From positions 21,392,689 to 21,456,688 of the forward strand of contig ML679956.1 of assembly GCA_007922225.1 (NCBI GenBank): a stretch of DNA of 64,000 bases. Direction: 5' to 3'. The notes below the pieces were generated by a model. It made no database searches. It saw only the letters and a list, made by a program, of their open reading frames with translations, and was not told the origin of the DNA. The number at the start of each line of letters is the position of its first letter. Position 1 is the first letter of the stretch. This document shows positions 23,453 through 35,034 of this stretch, piece after piece. The translations under genes and the position numbers were made by a program. The stretch is from Emydura subglobosa (lineage: Eukaryota > Chordata > Testudines > Chelidae).

Positions 23453-24763
23453 TAACCTTTCAGCTCCTAAGATGGATTTGACCATAGATTGATGGTCACA
23501 AGAAATGACTTATTCTCTTCCTAGTTTCTTAGTGTTCCTTTCTTGCCCATATCACAACATTGGTTTGATGCAATTTGATACAGTTTAGGATGTGTGACAG
23601 CCTCTGTTCAAGAGGTCCAACAATGTTTGATAAAGATGCAGCAAGTCAGGATTGAGGTGCATGGGCAGAACTTGTTAAATGGAAACCTATCCCAGGCCTG
23701 TCCATATTACCACAGGGCAAGTGGTCCTTTGCTATCCTCCATATTAAATGTACACAAAAGAATTTTTAAAAGATATATTTATGAACTCACATTTATGAAT
23801 CAACTAAATGACTGTCTCCTGTGAGATCTATTCCTGCAGCTCTGTTGCTGTTAGAGTTAATGGTTTCTCACTTTAGAACGAGAACATATCCCATTGCAAA
23901 AAGTTTTCAAGATGCTGCAACTATTACAAGTTGTTTAAAGATGCCCAAACAAGCAACCTAAACCAAATCTTCTTTGGGGTACTTTCAATAAACTGTGCAC
24001 ACTCAGACAGCAGGCTGCCATCTTCCTCCACCTTGACAGAGCAGCTCCCTGCAGGGTGAAACAGCTTCATTACAGGCAATAGTTACAGATTTAAAAATGG
24101 CAGTTTGACCACATGTGGAATGCTACACAAGCCAGTTGAAACTCTACAAGAGCACTTAACCTCTAACAAAAAAAATTAAGGGAAACTCTCAAACTAAAGA
24201 AGTCCTGAGAGCTATCAGAGTTACAGATGTTGAAAATTCAAAGAGAGAACTTAATCCTGAATGAAGCCCTGATGCAACACAAAGAAAAATAAGCAGGGTT
24301 TATTCATTTGAGAATCATGCAAGAATCAATAGTTTGCTCATGAATACTAATAATTCTCAAACAGAATGAGGAAGATATCCAATATGACTTTAGAAGGGAT
24401 ATGGAATTCATGTCCCCAATTCTTCTTAATGGAGGAAAAGCTTGACAAGCCAACTTGCACAGCGTCATCAGCAAAGTATCCCCACTGAACCTATACAATT
24501 CATTCCATCAAGAGCATTTCTCTTTGGACGAGACTTTGACAAACCTCAGGACTATTCTTTTCCTATGGGAATGAGTAACAATGATAAAGCTAATTCTGAA
24601 CAAAAGCAAGAGCACAGGATAATTTAAAGATTAATGGATTGGAATACTCCCAAACTTCACCTCCAGCCTAATGAGAAAGATGGAGAATGTCATCACAGTT
24701 TCATCTCCATTGCCCTTTACCCTACCAGATGTAGTGAAGGTTATACTGCGTGTGACTATATTT
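23453..24763. other. unique sequence
   Basis: No element or gene recognised. Confidence 0.45.
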
Positions 24764-25370
24764 TTCCAGAGACAAAGTGGGTAAGGTATTATTGGCCCAA
24801 CTTTTGTTGGTGAGAGGAACAAGCTTTTAAGCTTACACAGAGCTCTTCTTCAGGTCTGGGAAACTAACTCAGTGTGTCACAGGATGGAACAGATTGTTTA
24901 GCATAAGTAGTTAACACATTTCAAGGGACTGTTCAAGGTGAAGTGGCCCATTAACACCCCTCTAGTCATAGGGAGTAAAAGCAGCTGGGATGGGAGGTTT
25001 GTTAGTGCATACAGTTTGTTGTAATAAGCCATAAATGCAATGTGTCTGTTCAGTCCATGATTTTTAGTGTATAGCAAATTTGTGAATTTAAGCTCCCACA
25101 CTTATCTTTTCAAAGTGTTGTGCAGGTTTCTTTTGAGGATGAGGATTAATAGTGATCACCCTATATGTGACCTTTCTGAAAAGTGTTCACCCAAAGGTGA
25201 TATGGTGGTTTTGTCTTTTATCATTTTTCCTGTGTGAGTTCATTTGAAAGGTGTGTTGTGGGGGGTGTAAATCATAGTAGCAGTGGAGATATGTCTGCAG
25301 GTTTTGCATCTGTTGTTCTGGCAACGTCTGGTGACACTTTGAGTTGATGTGTACTGGTCTGTGGGGAGCT
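24764..25370 (-). pseudogene. PLE GIY-YIG endonuclease and tail remnant
   Basis: Weak coding similarity remains: LGEHFSERSH near 25195, then NHGLNRHIAFMAYYNKLYAL (25045) and RGVLMGHFTLNS (24955), which belong to the region after the endonuclease in this family. The GIY and YIG boxes themselves are not recognisable. Endonuclease in intact relatives cuts DNA for insertion. Confidence 0.55.
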
Positions 25371-25753
25371 TGCTTATGAAGATGAGCTTGGAGAGGTTGG
25401 TGGGGTTGTTTGGTGCCCCGAAGTGAGGGTTCAGGAAAGATTTATTTCAGGATGGCGTTCCCATTGAGTATAGATTGCAGTTGTGGGTTCCAGTGTTGGT
25501 GGTAGGTGACAACTAAGTTTGTGCAGTTGGAGGGGGGTTATTTGTGTATTGAACCAGTTTGTCTCAGGGTTTTTGGGTGGCCCATTCCATGATGTGATCT
25601 ACTTGTCTAGTCGAGTGTCCTTGTTTGGTGAAGGCAGTTTTGAGTGAGTTAAGATTTATATCACAGATTTTCTTCTTGGAGCATATTCTGTGGTATCTGA
25701 GTGCCTGGCCTCAGATAATAGATTTCTTGGTGTGTTTGGGGTGATTACTGGAT

Positions 25754-26195
25754 CTACGAAAGTAGGTGTGATGATCCATGGGTTTTTCTTGTATATAGCT
25801 GTCTATAGTGTTTAATGGATGGGCAGTGGTTTCTGAAGTTGTGGTGGAAATCTATGAAGGAGTTTAAGTCACCTGTCCAGAGGATAAAAATATCATCAAT
25901 GTATCTCAGGTGTATTACTGGTTTCATGGTGTATTTGTTCAGAAATTTTTCTTCAAGGTGGCCCATGAAGAAGTTGGCCTATTGGGGAGCCATCCTTGTA
26001 CCCATGGCTGTTCCCAGGGTTTAGACAGAGTGTTTGTTGTTGAATGTAAAATTGTTATGGGTGAGGATGAAATGGATGAGTTTGGCAATGTGTTTGGGGT
26101 GGATATCTGACTTGTCTAGTAAATATGTGAGGCAGGCAACTATGTCATCATTGTGAGGGATATTGGTGTATAAGGAGGTGACATCCATATATTGT
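25754..26195 (-). pseudogene. PLE reverse transcriptase remnant (fingers to palm)
   Basis: One segment (26323-26021) contains DVTSLYTNIPH, the first catalytic Asp region, then a helix with HPKHIAKLIHFILTHNNF. After a frame break, 25966-25754 contains MGHLEEKFLNKY and YIDDIFILWTGDLNSFIDF, with the catalytic Asp pair intact. The spacing matches Penelope RTs. The residues before DVTSLY do not resemble the family, which marks the 5' truncation. Confidence 0.75.
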
Positions 26196-26200
26196 TCAAG

Positions 26201-27639
26201 GCATTTAAACAGGCTGAATAATTTGTTTTTGGCAAAGCAAGAAGAACCTGTAAAGATGCTCCATATAAACAATGTAGGCAATCCCAATGTGGACTTGGAA
26301 AGTTTCCACGCTTGTAGGCTCACCAGCCTTACATGGCAACAGTGATAAGGTAAAAGCCATTGACATATTAATCATCATTTTCTCAATGTGACTTGAGTGT
26401 GATCAATCACAACCAATCCACATAGCTTGGGTTTTGAATACGGAGTATCAACAAAAAAAAATCAACAAACTGTTTGCAATCAATCTCTAGAGTAATAATA
26501 ACTCTCCCAAAAATTCTCTGAGCAATAAGAAAACTCAAGGAAATTAGCCACTTGGTTGCGGATGTTCCAACAACAGACAAAGGAGATTATTATTTTGTTG
26601 AATAAATAATTTACTGTAAATCATTTGCTGTTCTTTAAATACTATATTTCAAATTGTCCAGATTTACTGAATCTGCCAAAATTAGCTGCACACCCTGCAA
26701 GATTTTTCAGGACATTGTCAGTTCCACTCCCAGCATGTTTACAGACAAACAAAAACCTGAATTAAAAATGAAAAGCTATACAAAAATACCAGAACTTAAA
26801 AAAAAAATTTTGGTCTCAGTTTGGGTTTAAAAATAGATTAACATTCTTGGGTGGGTGGGACAAGAAGTATTTTATCTGAAGAAGCTTGTCCATCGTTAGT
26901 TCTTACAGGCTCATACAAAAAATATTTTCACTGTTCTCTAGGCTAAAGAACTGGTTCAGCATGTGAACAAGTATTTCTAATTGCCATATTGAACTAGAAC
27001 TCTAAAGAGGGATATTTGTATGAAACAGAAGCTGAAGAAAAAGGTACTCTACATTATTAATCTGATATCAACATTTTGCTAATTAAATCCACCACATATC
27101 TCAAGTCGCCTCCTATGGAGGTCACTATGGAAGAGGAGATACATTTGGGCAGCCTTCAAGATGAATCCCAGGGGATCATCCCACAAAAACGTGGTATTTA
27201 GGCACACAAGTTTATTAAACAAATTGCAAAATATATTCCAATCTAAATGACAGAAATGACACAATTAGCAGATTTATTAAATTCTTGGCCTAGGGATCTC
27301 ACAGCTTGCATCTGGGTTCTACACCCACTAGAACCAAGAGATTAATTTAATCACAATGAATCTCTCTAAACTAACAGATTAGCACAGGGAAGTTTTAAAA
27401 AGTTAGAGCAAAAACAAGAGCATTACTGCCTCATTTCAACTTTCCTGATGTAAGCAAGGTCTGAGTGTTTGAGTGGCACTCTCCCTGCTCAGCAGCTAAA
27501 GGGGGGCATGTTATTTGCATGGGCTTTGTATTTGCATGAGTACAATTAAGTACTCAGCATATTGCATAAGCACACTAGGTGTTGAGCATGATGGGAAATG
27601 GTCAATGTGTTTGGTACTGTGTTACAAGTCACTTTTGTG
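26201..27639. other. AT-rich unique sequence
   Basis: No element recognised. Two octamer-like ATTTGCAT words occur at 27514 and 27530, close together. Confidence 0.4.
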
Positions 27640-28690
27640 TTAACCGCAGGGGTAATGAAATGTTGTCCTTTGATTGTATGAACCAATGGCATCAGATCTG
27701 CGTTTAGCCTGTTTCAATAAAAAATTCATTCTCACCCAAACAGAGCCCAAAAGGGGTGGTGGACGGATGTTTCAGCATTGCAAGGAGAAAGGCAGGAGTG
27801 AGAAGTCTCCTGTTGAGATTGCACTAGCCCTGGCAAAGAGCTACCCTCAGTCATGGATTGATGATATCCTCACACTGTTAAATAGTAGAATTTTAATGGT
27901 TCCTCTCAGAGCCTTTTGTTTGTTAAAAGCAGGGACATTGCTTCTGTGTCAGCAGAAGGTTTTCCCATGAGCTGAAATTCACTAAGATCTGAATCACTAG
28001 AGAGACTGGGAAACCTTGACTGACAACCACCAGAGAGGTGCCAGCAGTGGGCAGCACCTGCAGACGGCGGGATTGGTCAGCGTCAGTAGATGGCAGGAGC
28101 AACAGTGGTCAATGCCAGCAGATGGTGGGATTGGTCGGCGCCAGCAGACAGCGGGAGCCAGGAGCGGTCAATGCCTGCAGATGCCAGGATTGGTTAGCAT
28201 CTGTAGACAGAGGGGGGCCAGCAGACGGCAGGAGCCAGGAGCGGTTGGCGCCAGCAATGGCAGGAGCCAGGACCAGGGACTCAGTGAGGCCCAGAGGTGG
28301 CAGGAGGCAGCAGCGGAGGAGGCCTGGTCAAGCCTGCATCCGGCAGGAACTTGCAGAGGGGGACTGGCTGAGCCCCAACAGAGAGGTGGACATTGCAACT
28401 ACGACGGTCAGTACAGGGGAAGGAAGGAAGGGAGAGGAGAAGGAGACGCCCCATACTCTGGAATGGGTTTGGCTCATTGAGTTCATGAATTCTGTTTGCA
28501 CTGTTTCCCAAACCAGTGCTGTGTTACTTTCCTTTTGAGCCCAGGCGATAGTGTGAGATTTCCCGGGTGACTGGTGGGGGCTCGAGCCAGTTTGGTGTGG
28601 TATCATTGACAGCGACCCCTAGATATGGAATCCAGCCCTTGTTGCTGCTGGCTCTGTCTGGCAGAAGGGTTACACTTCCATTTTAAGGAA
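27640..28690 (+). mobile_element. probable LTR-retroelement leader fragment with GC-rich tandem units
   Basis: The GC-rich part (28016-28420) and the following CAGCGACCCCTAGATATGGA segment resemble a dispersed turtle repeat that I associate with an LTR retrotransposon leader. No LTR pair, primer site or pol remnant is visible here, so the class is uncertain. The upstream AT-rich part (27640-28010) may belong to the same element. Confidence 0.4.
28040..28260. repeat. GC-rich minisatellite, about 26 and 32-bp units
   Basis: Units of the form CAGCAGACGGCGGGAGCCAG and GAGCGGTCAATGC recur about seven times with alternating lengths near 26 and 32 bp. Lack of stops in two frames here is a by-product of the GC-rich repeat rather than evidence for a protein. 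Confidence 0.65.
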
Positions 28691-29442
28691 ACTATAAACA
28701 GAACAAATTTCTCATTGGTCCCATGTGCAGTGAGTCCACACCCTGAATTACGGAAACAGTCTGAAACAGCAGAATCACTGTATGAAGCAAATGAAAATAG
28801 AAAAAGCAATCCTTTCTTTAGACTGGCTACCATCTTCCTTGACTGGAAGTTTTATTTTTTCGTTCATAGCTACTTTACTTTGATACACTATCCACAGCCT
28901 CAATGGAAGGCACAAAGGTGTTTGTGTTTTCCCAGCATCTTCACCCAAAGACGTTGTGCTTGAGGAATGTATATTCTTCAAACTGTTAGGAAAGCACACA
29001 AAGGGCGTTGCAGTAACTGGGGTGATATATGCTTCCTACGTTCTACCACCTTCTCCCATACTGGCACAACAATTCTGGTGAGCGTGGTATATGCGTAGGC
29101 ACCTGTTCTCATCTCACATCGAACCATTTCCTCTTGGGTTTCTACAGTCACTAGATGTTCCCACTACTTGCATGCAGTGACCACAAGAACTAAGACTTTG
29201 GATGACCACTGCTCCTTGTGCTACATCGCTGCAATTGTGTACCTATGTAAGGATTACCACAAGACAGCTCATAGTCTTGTATCATATATGTTTGTTCCAC
29301 ATCAAAACCATAACTTTCAGAACCACATACCCAGACCATAAGGGCCAACTTCTAAGAAATGCTGAGCACTACAAACCTTTTTTGATGTCAGTAGGAGCTG
29401 TGGGTGCTCAACATCTACCAGGATTTGGCCCACAGAAATTAA
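28691..29442. other. unique sequence with a fold-back MITE fragment
   Basis: At 29340-29435 the words GCTGAGCACTACAAACC and GTGGGTGCTCAACATC plus GGGCCAAC/TTTGGCCCA form an imperfect inverted repeat of the fold-back MITE type. Otherwise nothing recognised. Confidence 0.45.
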
Positions 29443-29653
29443 AAACATAAGAATGGCCATACTGAGTCAGACCAATGGTCCATCTAGCCCTATGTCCTGT
29501 CTTCCGACAGTGTCCAATGTCAGATGTTTCAAAGGGAATCAACAGAACAGGGCAATCATCAAGTGATCAATCCCCTGTCATCCAGTCCCAGCATCTGGCA
29601 GTCAGAGCGCTAGAAACACCCAGATCATAGGGCTGCATCCCTGACCGTTTTGG

Positions 29654-32047
29654 CTAATAGCCACTGATGGACCTATCCTCCTTGAACGTATCTAATTCTT
29701 TTTTGAATCCAGTGATCGTTTTTCCCTTCACAACATCCCCTGGCAATGAGTTCGACAGGTTGACTGTGTGTTGTGTGAAAAAGTACCCCCTTTTGTTTGT
29801 TTTAAACTTTCTGTTTATTAATTTAATTGGGTGATCCGCAGTTCTTATATTACGTGAAAGGGTAAATAACACTTTCTTATTCACTTTCTCCGCACCGTTC
29901 ATGATTTTACAGACCTCTATCATATCACCTCTCCTCCAGTCATCTTTTTTCCAAGCTAATACTCCCTGTCTTATTAATCTCTCCTCATATGGAAGATGTC
30001 CCGTACCCTGAATCATTTTTGTTTCCCTTCTCTGTACCATTTCTAATATAACTTTTTTTGAGATGAGGTGGCCAGACTACATGAAATATTCACGGTGTGG
30101 ACATACCATGAATTTAAATAGTGGCATTATTATATTTACTCTTATTCTCTACCCCTTTCCTAATAGTTCCTAACGTTATTAGTTTTTTGACTGACTCTGC
30201 ACATTGAGCAGATGTTTTCAAACAACTTTCAATAATGACTCCAAAATCTGTTAATTTAGACCCTATCATTTTATAAGTATAGTTGGGATTATGTTTTCCA
30301 ACGTGCATTACTTTGCATTTGGAGTCACCAAGGGCAAGTCATGCCTGACCAACCTGATTGCCTTCTATGAAGAGGTGACTGGCTCTGTGGATGTGGGAAA
30401 TGCAGTGGATGTGATATACCTTGACTTTAGCAAAGCTTTTGATACAGTCCCCCACAGTATTCTTATCAGCAAGTTAAAGAAGTATAGGTTGGATAAATGG
30501 ACTATAAAATGGATAGATAGCTACTAGATCATCAGGCTCATTGGGTAGTGATCAATGGCTCCATGTCTAGCTGGCAGCCGGTCACAAGCAGAGTGTCCCA
30601 GGGGTCGATCCTGAGGCTGGTTTTGTTCAACATCTTCATTAATGATCTGGAGGATGCGGTAGATTGCACCCTCAGCAAGTTTTCAGATGACACTAAGATA
30701 GGGGGAGTGGTAGATACCCTGGAAGTTAGGGATAGGGTACAGAGTGACCTAGACAAATTGGAGGATTGGGCCAAAAGAAATCAGATGAGGTTCAACAAGG
30801 ACAAGGGCAGAGTCCTGCCTTAGGACAGAAGACAGCTACAGACTGGGGACCGACGAGCAAGGCAGCAGTTCTGCAAAAAAGGACCTGGGGGTAACAGTGG
30901 ATAAGAAGCTGGATATGAGTCAACAGTGTGCCCTGGTTGCCAACAAGGCTAATAGCATATTGGGCTGCATTAGTAGAAGCATTGCCAGCAGATCGAGGGA
31001 AGTGATTATTCCCCTCTATTCGGCATTGGTGAGGCTGCATTTGGAGTATTGTGTCCAGTTTTGATCCCCCACTACAAAAAGGATGTGAACAAGTTGGAGA
31101 GAGTCCAAAGGAGGGGAACAAAAATGATTAGGGGCTGGAGCACAAGACTTAAGAGGAGAGGCTGAGGGAACTAGGATTTAATAACAGCCTTTAACTACCT
31201 GCAAGGAGGTTTCAGGGAGGATGGAGCTAGGCTCTTCTCAATGGTACTAGATAACAGAACAAAGAGCAATGGTCTCAAGTTGCAGTGTGGGAGGTCTTGG
31301 TTGGATATTAGGAAAAAGTTTTTCACTAGGAGGGTGGTTAAGCACTGGAATGGGTTACCTAGGGAGGTGGTGGAATCTCCATCCTTAGAGGTTTTTAAGG
31401 CCTGTCTTGACAAAGCCTTGGCTGGGATGATTTAGCTGAGGTTAGTCCTGCTTTGAGGAGGAGGTGGGACTAGGTGATCTCCTGAGGTCCCTTCCAACTC
31501 TAATATTCTATGATTCTATTTAGCAACATTGAATTTCATCTGCCATTTTGTTGCCCAGTCCCGCAGTTTTGTGAGATCCCTTTGTAACTCTTTGGACTTA
31601 ACTATCTTGAGTAATTTTGTATCAGCAGCAGACTTTGCTGCCTCACTGTTTACCCTTTTTTCCAGATCATTTATGAATATATTGATCCCAGTAGAGATCC
31701 CTGGAGGACACCACTATTTACTTCTCTCCATTTTGAAAACTGACCATTTATTCCTACCCTTTGTTTCCTGTCTTTTAACCAGTTACTGATCTGTAAGGGG
31801 ACCTTGACCTTATCCCATGACTCTTTAGTTTGGTTGAGAGTCTTTGGTGAAGGACCTTGTGAAGGGCTTTCCGAAAGTCCAAGTACACTGTCTCTTCTTG
31901 ATCAGCCCTGTCCATATGCCTGTTTATTCTCTTAAGGAATTCCAATAGGCACGATTTCTCTTTACAAAAGCTATGTTGACTCTTCCCCAATAAATCATGT
32001 TCATCAATGTGTCTGATAATTCTGTTCTTTACTAAAGTTTCAGCCAA
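29654..32047 (-). pseudogene. CR1 RT and C-terminal remnant, split by another CR1
   Basis: 32047-31775 carries KEKSCLLEFLKRIN and VYLDFRKALHKV, RT blocks. The catalytic box near 31635-31621 reads S-A-A-D instead of FADD, so it is inactive. After the inserted CR1, 30308-30114 ([19 protein letters not shown]) and 30040-29654 (LPYEERLIRQGVLAW, VKGKTITGFKKELD) continue the C-terminal region. The interruption lies within the sequence coding for the segment just after the catalytic box. Confidence 0.8.
30321..31519 (+). mobile_element. CR1 LINE (TCTATGATT-tail family) nested in another CR1
   Basis: The plus-strand copy begins GGAGTCACCAAGGGCAAGTC inside the RT region and ends ATTCTATGATTCTAT. The host CR1 resumes directly on both sides (TTTGCATTT before, TAGCAACATTGAATTTC after). 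At most 2-4 bp (TT or ATTT) could be duplicated, in line with CR1 insertion. The catalytic box reads F-S-D-D (30680-30691) and a gap of several dozen bases is present near 31160, so it is dead. Confidence 0.9.
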
Positions 32048-32909
32048 TTTCCCTGGTACTGAAGTGATGCTTACCAGCCTGTAATTGCCAGAATTGCCTC
32101 TGGAGACTTTTTTTAAAAATTGGCCTCACATTAACTATCCTCCAGTCATCTGATACAGAGGCTAATTAAAGTGACAGGTTACATATTAGAGTTAATACCT
32201 CTGCATTTTCATATTTGAGTTTCTTCAGAACTCTTGGGTGAATACCTTTCTTGGTGATATATTACTGTTTAATTTATCAGTTTATTCCAACACCTCCTCT
32301 ATGATACCTCAATCTGGGACAGTTCCTCAGATTTGTCACCTAAAACGAATGGCTCAGGAGTGGAAGTTTCCCTCACATCCTTTGCATTTACAATTGATGC
32401 AAAAAATTCACTTAGCTTCTCAGCAATGGACTTATCTTCCTTGAGTGCTCCTTTAGCACCTCAATCATCCCAGGGCCTCATTGATTGTTTCTCAGGCTTC
32501 CTCTTCTGAAGTACTTAAAAAATTGCTGTTTGTTTTTGTAGTTGCTCTTCAAATTACTTTTTGGCCTCCCGATTTATACTTTTATACTTGACTTGCCAGT
32601 ATTTATGCTGCTTTCTATTTTCCTCATTAGGAATTGACTTCTAATTTTTAAAGGATGCCTTTTAGTCTCTAACCACTTCTTTTACTCTGTTGTTTAGCTA
32701 TGTTGGTATTTTTTTGGTCCTCTTACTATTTTTTTTAATTTAGGGTATAAATTTAATTTGAGCCTTTATTATGGTGTTTTTAAAAAAGTTTCCATGCAGT
32801 TTGTAGGCATTTCACTCTCGTGACTGTTTCTTTTAATTTCCATTTAACTAGCTTTCTCGTTTTTGTGTAGTTCCCCTTTCTGAAGTTAAATGCTGTTGTG
32901 GTGGGCTTC

Positions 32910-33470
32910 TTATGTATTCCCACACTCCACAAAGATGATAAATTTAATTACATTATGGTCACTATTACCAAGTGGTTCAACTATATTCACCTCTTGGGAC
33001 AGATTCTGTGCTCCATTTAGGACTAAATCAAGAATTGCCTCTCCCCTTGTGAGTTCCACGACTCCAAGAAACAACTCCAAGAAACAGTCATAAATGCTGA
33101 ATAGAAACTTTATTTTTGCATCCCATCCTGAGGTGACATGAACCCAGTCAATATGGGAATAATTGAAATCCCCCATTATTATTCAGTTATTTGAATGACT
33201 GGTAGTATATTCCTACTGTTATATTCTTATTGTTCAAGCATGAAATTTCTTTCCATAGAGATTCTATGGTACAGTTTGATTCATTTAAGATTTTTACTAT
33301 ATTTGACTCTATGCTTTCTTTCACACACAGTGCCACTTCCCCACAAGTCAACCAATTCTTTCATTCCTATATATTTTTTATCCTGGTATTACAGTGTCCC
33401 ATTGATCATCATCATTCCACCAAGCTTCTGTGAAGCCTATGATATCAATATCCTCATTTAATACAAGGCA
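32910..33470 (-). pseudogene. CR1 endonuclease remnant
   Basis: Upstream blocks (33470-33190) translate in pieces to ELECLVLNEDIDIIGFTEAW and GTVCVKESI-like segments, including the T-E-x-W motif that carries the first catalytic Glu. The segment 33176-32910 carries GDFNYSHIDW and ends with GNSDHNVI, the SDH motif at the C-terminus of the domain. Thus all three endonuclease signature motifs can still be seen, in at least two frames. Confidence 0.75.
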
Positions 33471-33656
33471 CTCAAGTTCACCCTTCTTAATATTTAGACT
33501 TCTGATATTTGTATACAAGCACTTATAAAATTTTTCACTTTTTAGTTATCTGCTTTCATGTGATGTAATTGTATGGGATTCTTTTTCATTCGCCTGTTTC
33601 TCTTCAGTTCCTACCTGTACTTTATCAACTTCTATCCTCTCCTCTCTACTAGGATA

Positions 33657-33819
33657 CGGGGGCATGCACAGGAGGGGCAAATAGGGACATGGCTCCCCCC
33701 CCCCCCCAATTGGTGGGCACACAGAACTCCATGGGGGGAGAGCTAGCTCCTCCAGCTGCAGGGGGCACAGAAAATGCCCCTCCAAAGCAGCCACATTTGT
33801 ATTCCTGTGCACGCCCCTG
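33657..33819. mobile_element. hAT MITE, 163 bp, perfect 8-bp target duplication
   Basis: CTAGGATA flanks both sides (33649-33656 and 33820-33827). The TIRs are CGGGGGCATGCACAGGA (left) and CAGGGGCGTGCACAGGA (complement of right), which start with the CAGGG typical of hAT elements. The interior includes a run of 13 C. The element sits within the 5' part of the reverse CR1 copy. Confidence 0.85.
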
Positions 33820-34007
33820 CTAGGATATAGAGAATCCTAGTTAATAGATCCTTCCCATGGGATGTCTCTGTCTAAATCATGTGCTCCTCTGCACCTGTTA
33901 AAAATGAAAATGACCTATCATCATCTATTTCACACTCCTGATAAGGGAAGATTGGTTCTGAATCAACTGTATGTTTTCTAATGCTTTGTCTACACTTGAA
34001 ATGATGG

Positions 34008-35034
34008 TGTTATGCGCGCACAGCCCTAATAGGGCTCCCCTTGGTTGGACACTCCTCAGACTATTGTGTTTGGGGCCCACCTTACTGGACCTCATATGCT
34101 TTAAGCCTCCTGAGTCTTAACAGAGTTCAAACTCTGCTCCTGGCTAAGATCTCTAATCTCACTCTTGGGGGGCAGATTCTCTGTCTAGCACCCCCTTCTG
34201 AGAGCTGAGACTCCATGGTCCAACTGCCTATCCCTTGGGACTAATGCTGACTCCATTATAAGATCAGCAAACCCTTCCCCGAACTCCAAACATATAGGTG
34301 CTCAGAGTTTATTGTTTAACTCTTCAGGGGTATGCTATAGCATAAGCAAACAGATAGACATATAGAATTTGCACAGGATTCTAGACACAATTACTCTTTA
34401 CTTAGACAGCATGAAAAATGAACAGATCTAGGCAAAATAATAAACACAACTATATGAATTTCCCTGTCTCAGTTTCCTCACCACTTTTGAGAGTTCTTTG
34501 GGCTGGGACGGAGTCGTCTGAGGAGTCCAGGTTCCTAGTCCTGCAAAGTGGCTTCTCTTCTGAATCATAGTCTCTCTCATAAACTCTGACCTTTGGAGTC
34601 AGTGCCCTTCTAGTTACCTGCTCAAGCTTCTTGCTTCTTCTCCAAATATCATGCTGAGAGATCCTTTCTTTTATAAGCTCCCTTCCCCATCTCCTTTGTC
34701 AAGTAGTCCTCTGTTCAGCCTCATCAGGTGATCAAAATTCATCAGCAGCTGATTCATTGCTCAGTTATCAGCCCATCTGATTGGTTCTTCTGGGTGGCAG
34801 CTAATTCTTTGCCCATTTGAATAGAGGATCATCACAGTTTTAATGACTTTCTGCTATTAGTCCCATGCCACCATTCCTTGGATTTCAGTCCAACATGGAG
34901 GCAAAAGGTCAGAGAAGGTACCAAGCCCCACATTGAAAAGGGAGTCTACAGTCGGACACAGGTGCACTTAAAGAACCCGCAGTATCAGACAGAATTCATA
35001 AGCTATACATATACAGATTCCCCAAATCATCACA
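34008..35034 (-). mobile_element. solo LTR, 1027 bp
   Basis: Read on the minus strand it starts TGTGATGATTTGG (35034) and ends GCGCGCATAACA (34008), giving TG...CA ends. A TATA box GCTTATAAAAG lies near 34678-34668 and a poly(A) signal AATAAA at 34313-34308, in the right order and about 360 bp apart. The flanks GATGG and GCTGG could be a 5-bp target duplication with one change. No internal retroviral or gypsy sequence accompanies it. The family was not recognised. Confidence 0.6.

Larger units (their letters stand above)
24764..26200 (-). mobile_element. Penelope-like element, second family, 5' truncated
   Basis: On the minus strand it starts inside RT (DVTSLYTNIPH, about 26180) and continues through the YIDDIFILW box (about 25895). 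It passes through the thumb and a decayed GIY-YIG region and ends in a tail with CCAACAAAAGTTGGGCCAAT and TACCTTACCCACTTTGTCTC at 24764. The tail differs completely from that of the element at 4205-5620, so two PLE families are present. Stops are frequent and the element is inactive. Confidence 0.85.
29443..33975 (-). mobile_element. CR1 LINE (TTCTTATG-tail family), long reverse copy, twice interrupted
   Basis: The element is read from about 33975 down to 29443 on the minus strand. A 5' region and endonuclease start lie near 33460-33190 and continue at 33176-32910 (MGDFNYSHIDW). RT follows through 31520, the C-terminal part lies at 30320-29654, and the tail is CCATTCTTATGTTTT at 29443. It is the longest LINE here. 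It is broken by a plus-strand CR1 (30321-31519) and a hAT MITE (33657-33819). Its upstream edge abuts a solo LTR. Confidence 0.88.

Noticed and set aside
28016..28538. Two overlapping open frames of 154 and 166 codons
   Set aside because: They arise from the GC-rich tandem units; both frames are equally open, low-complexity and without domain motifs.
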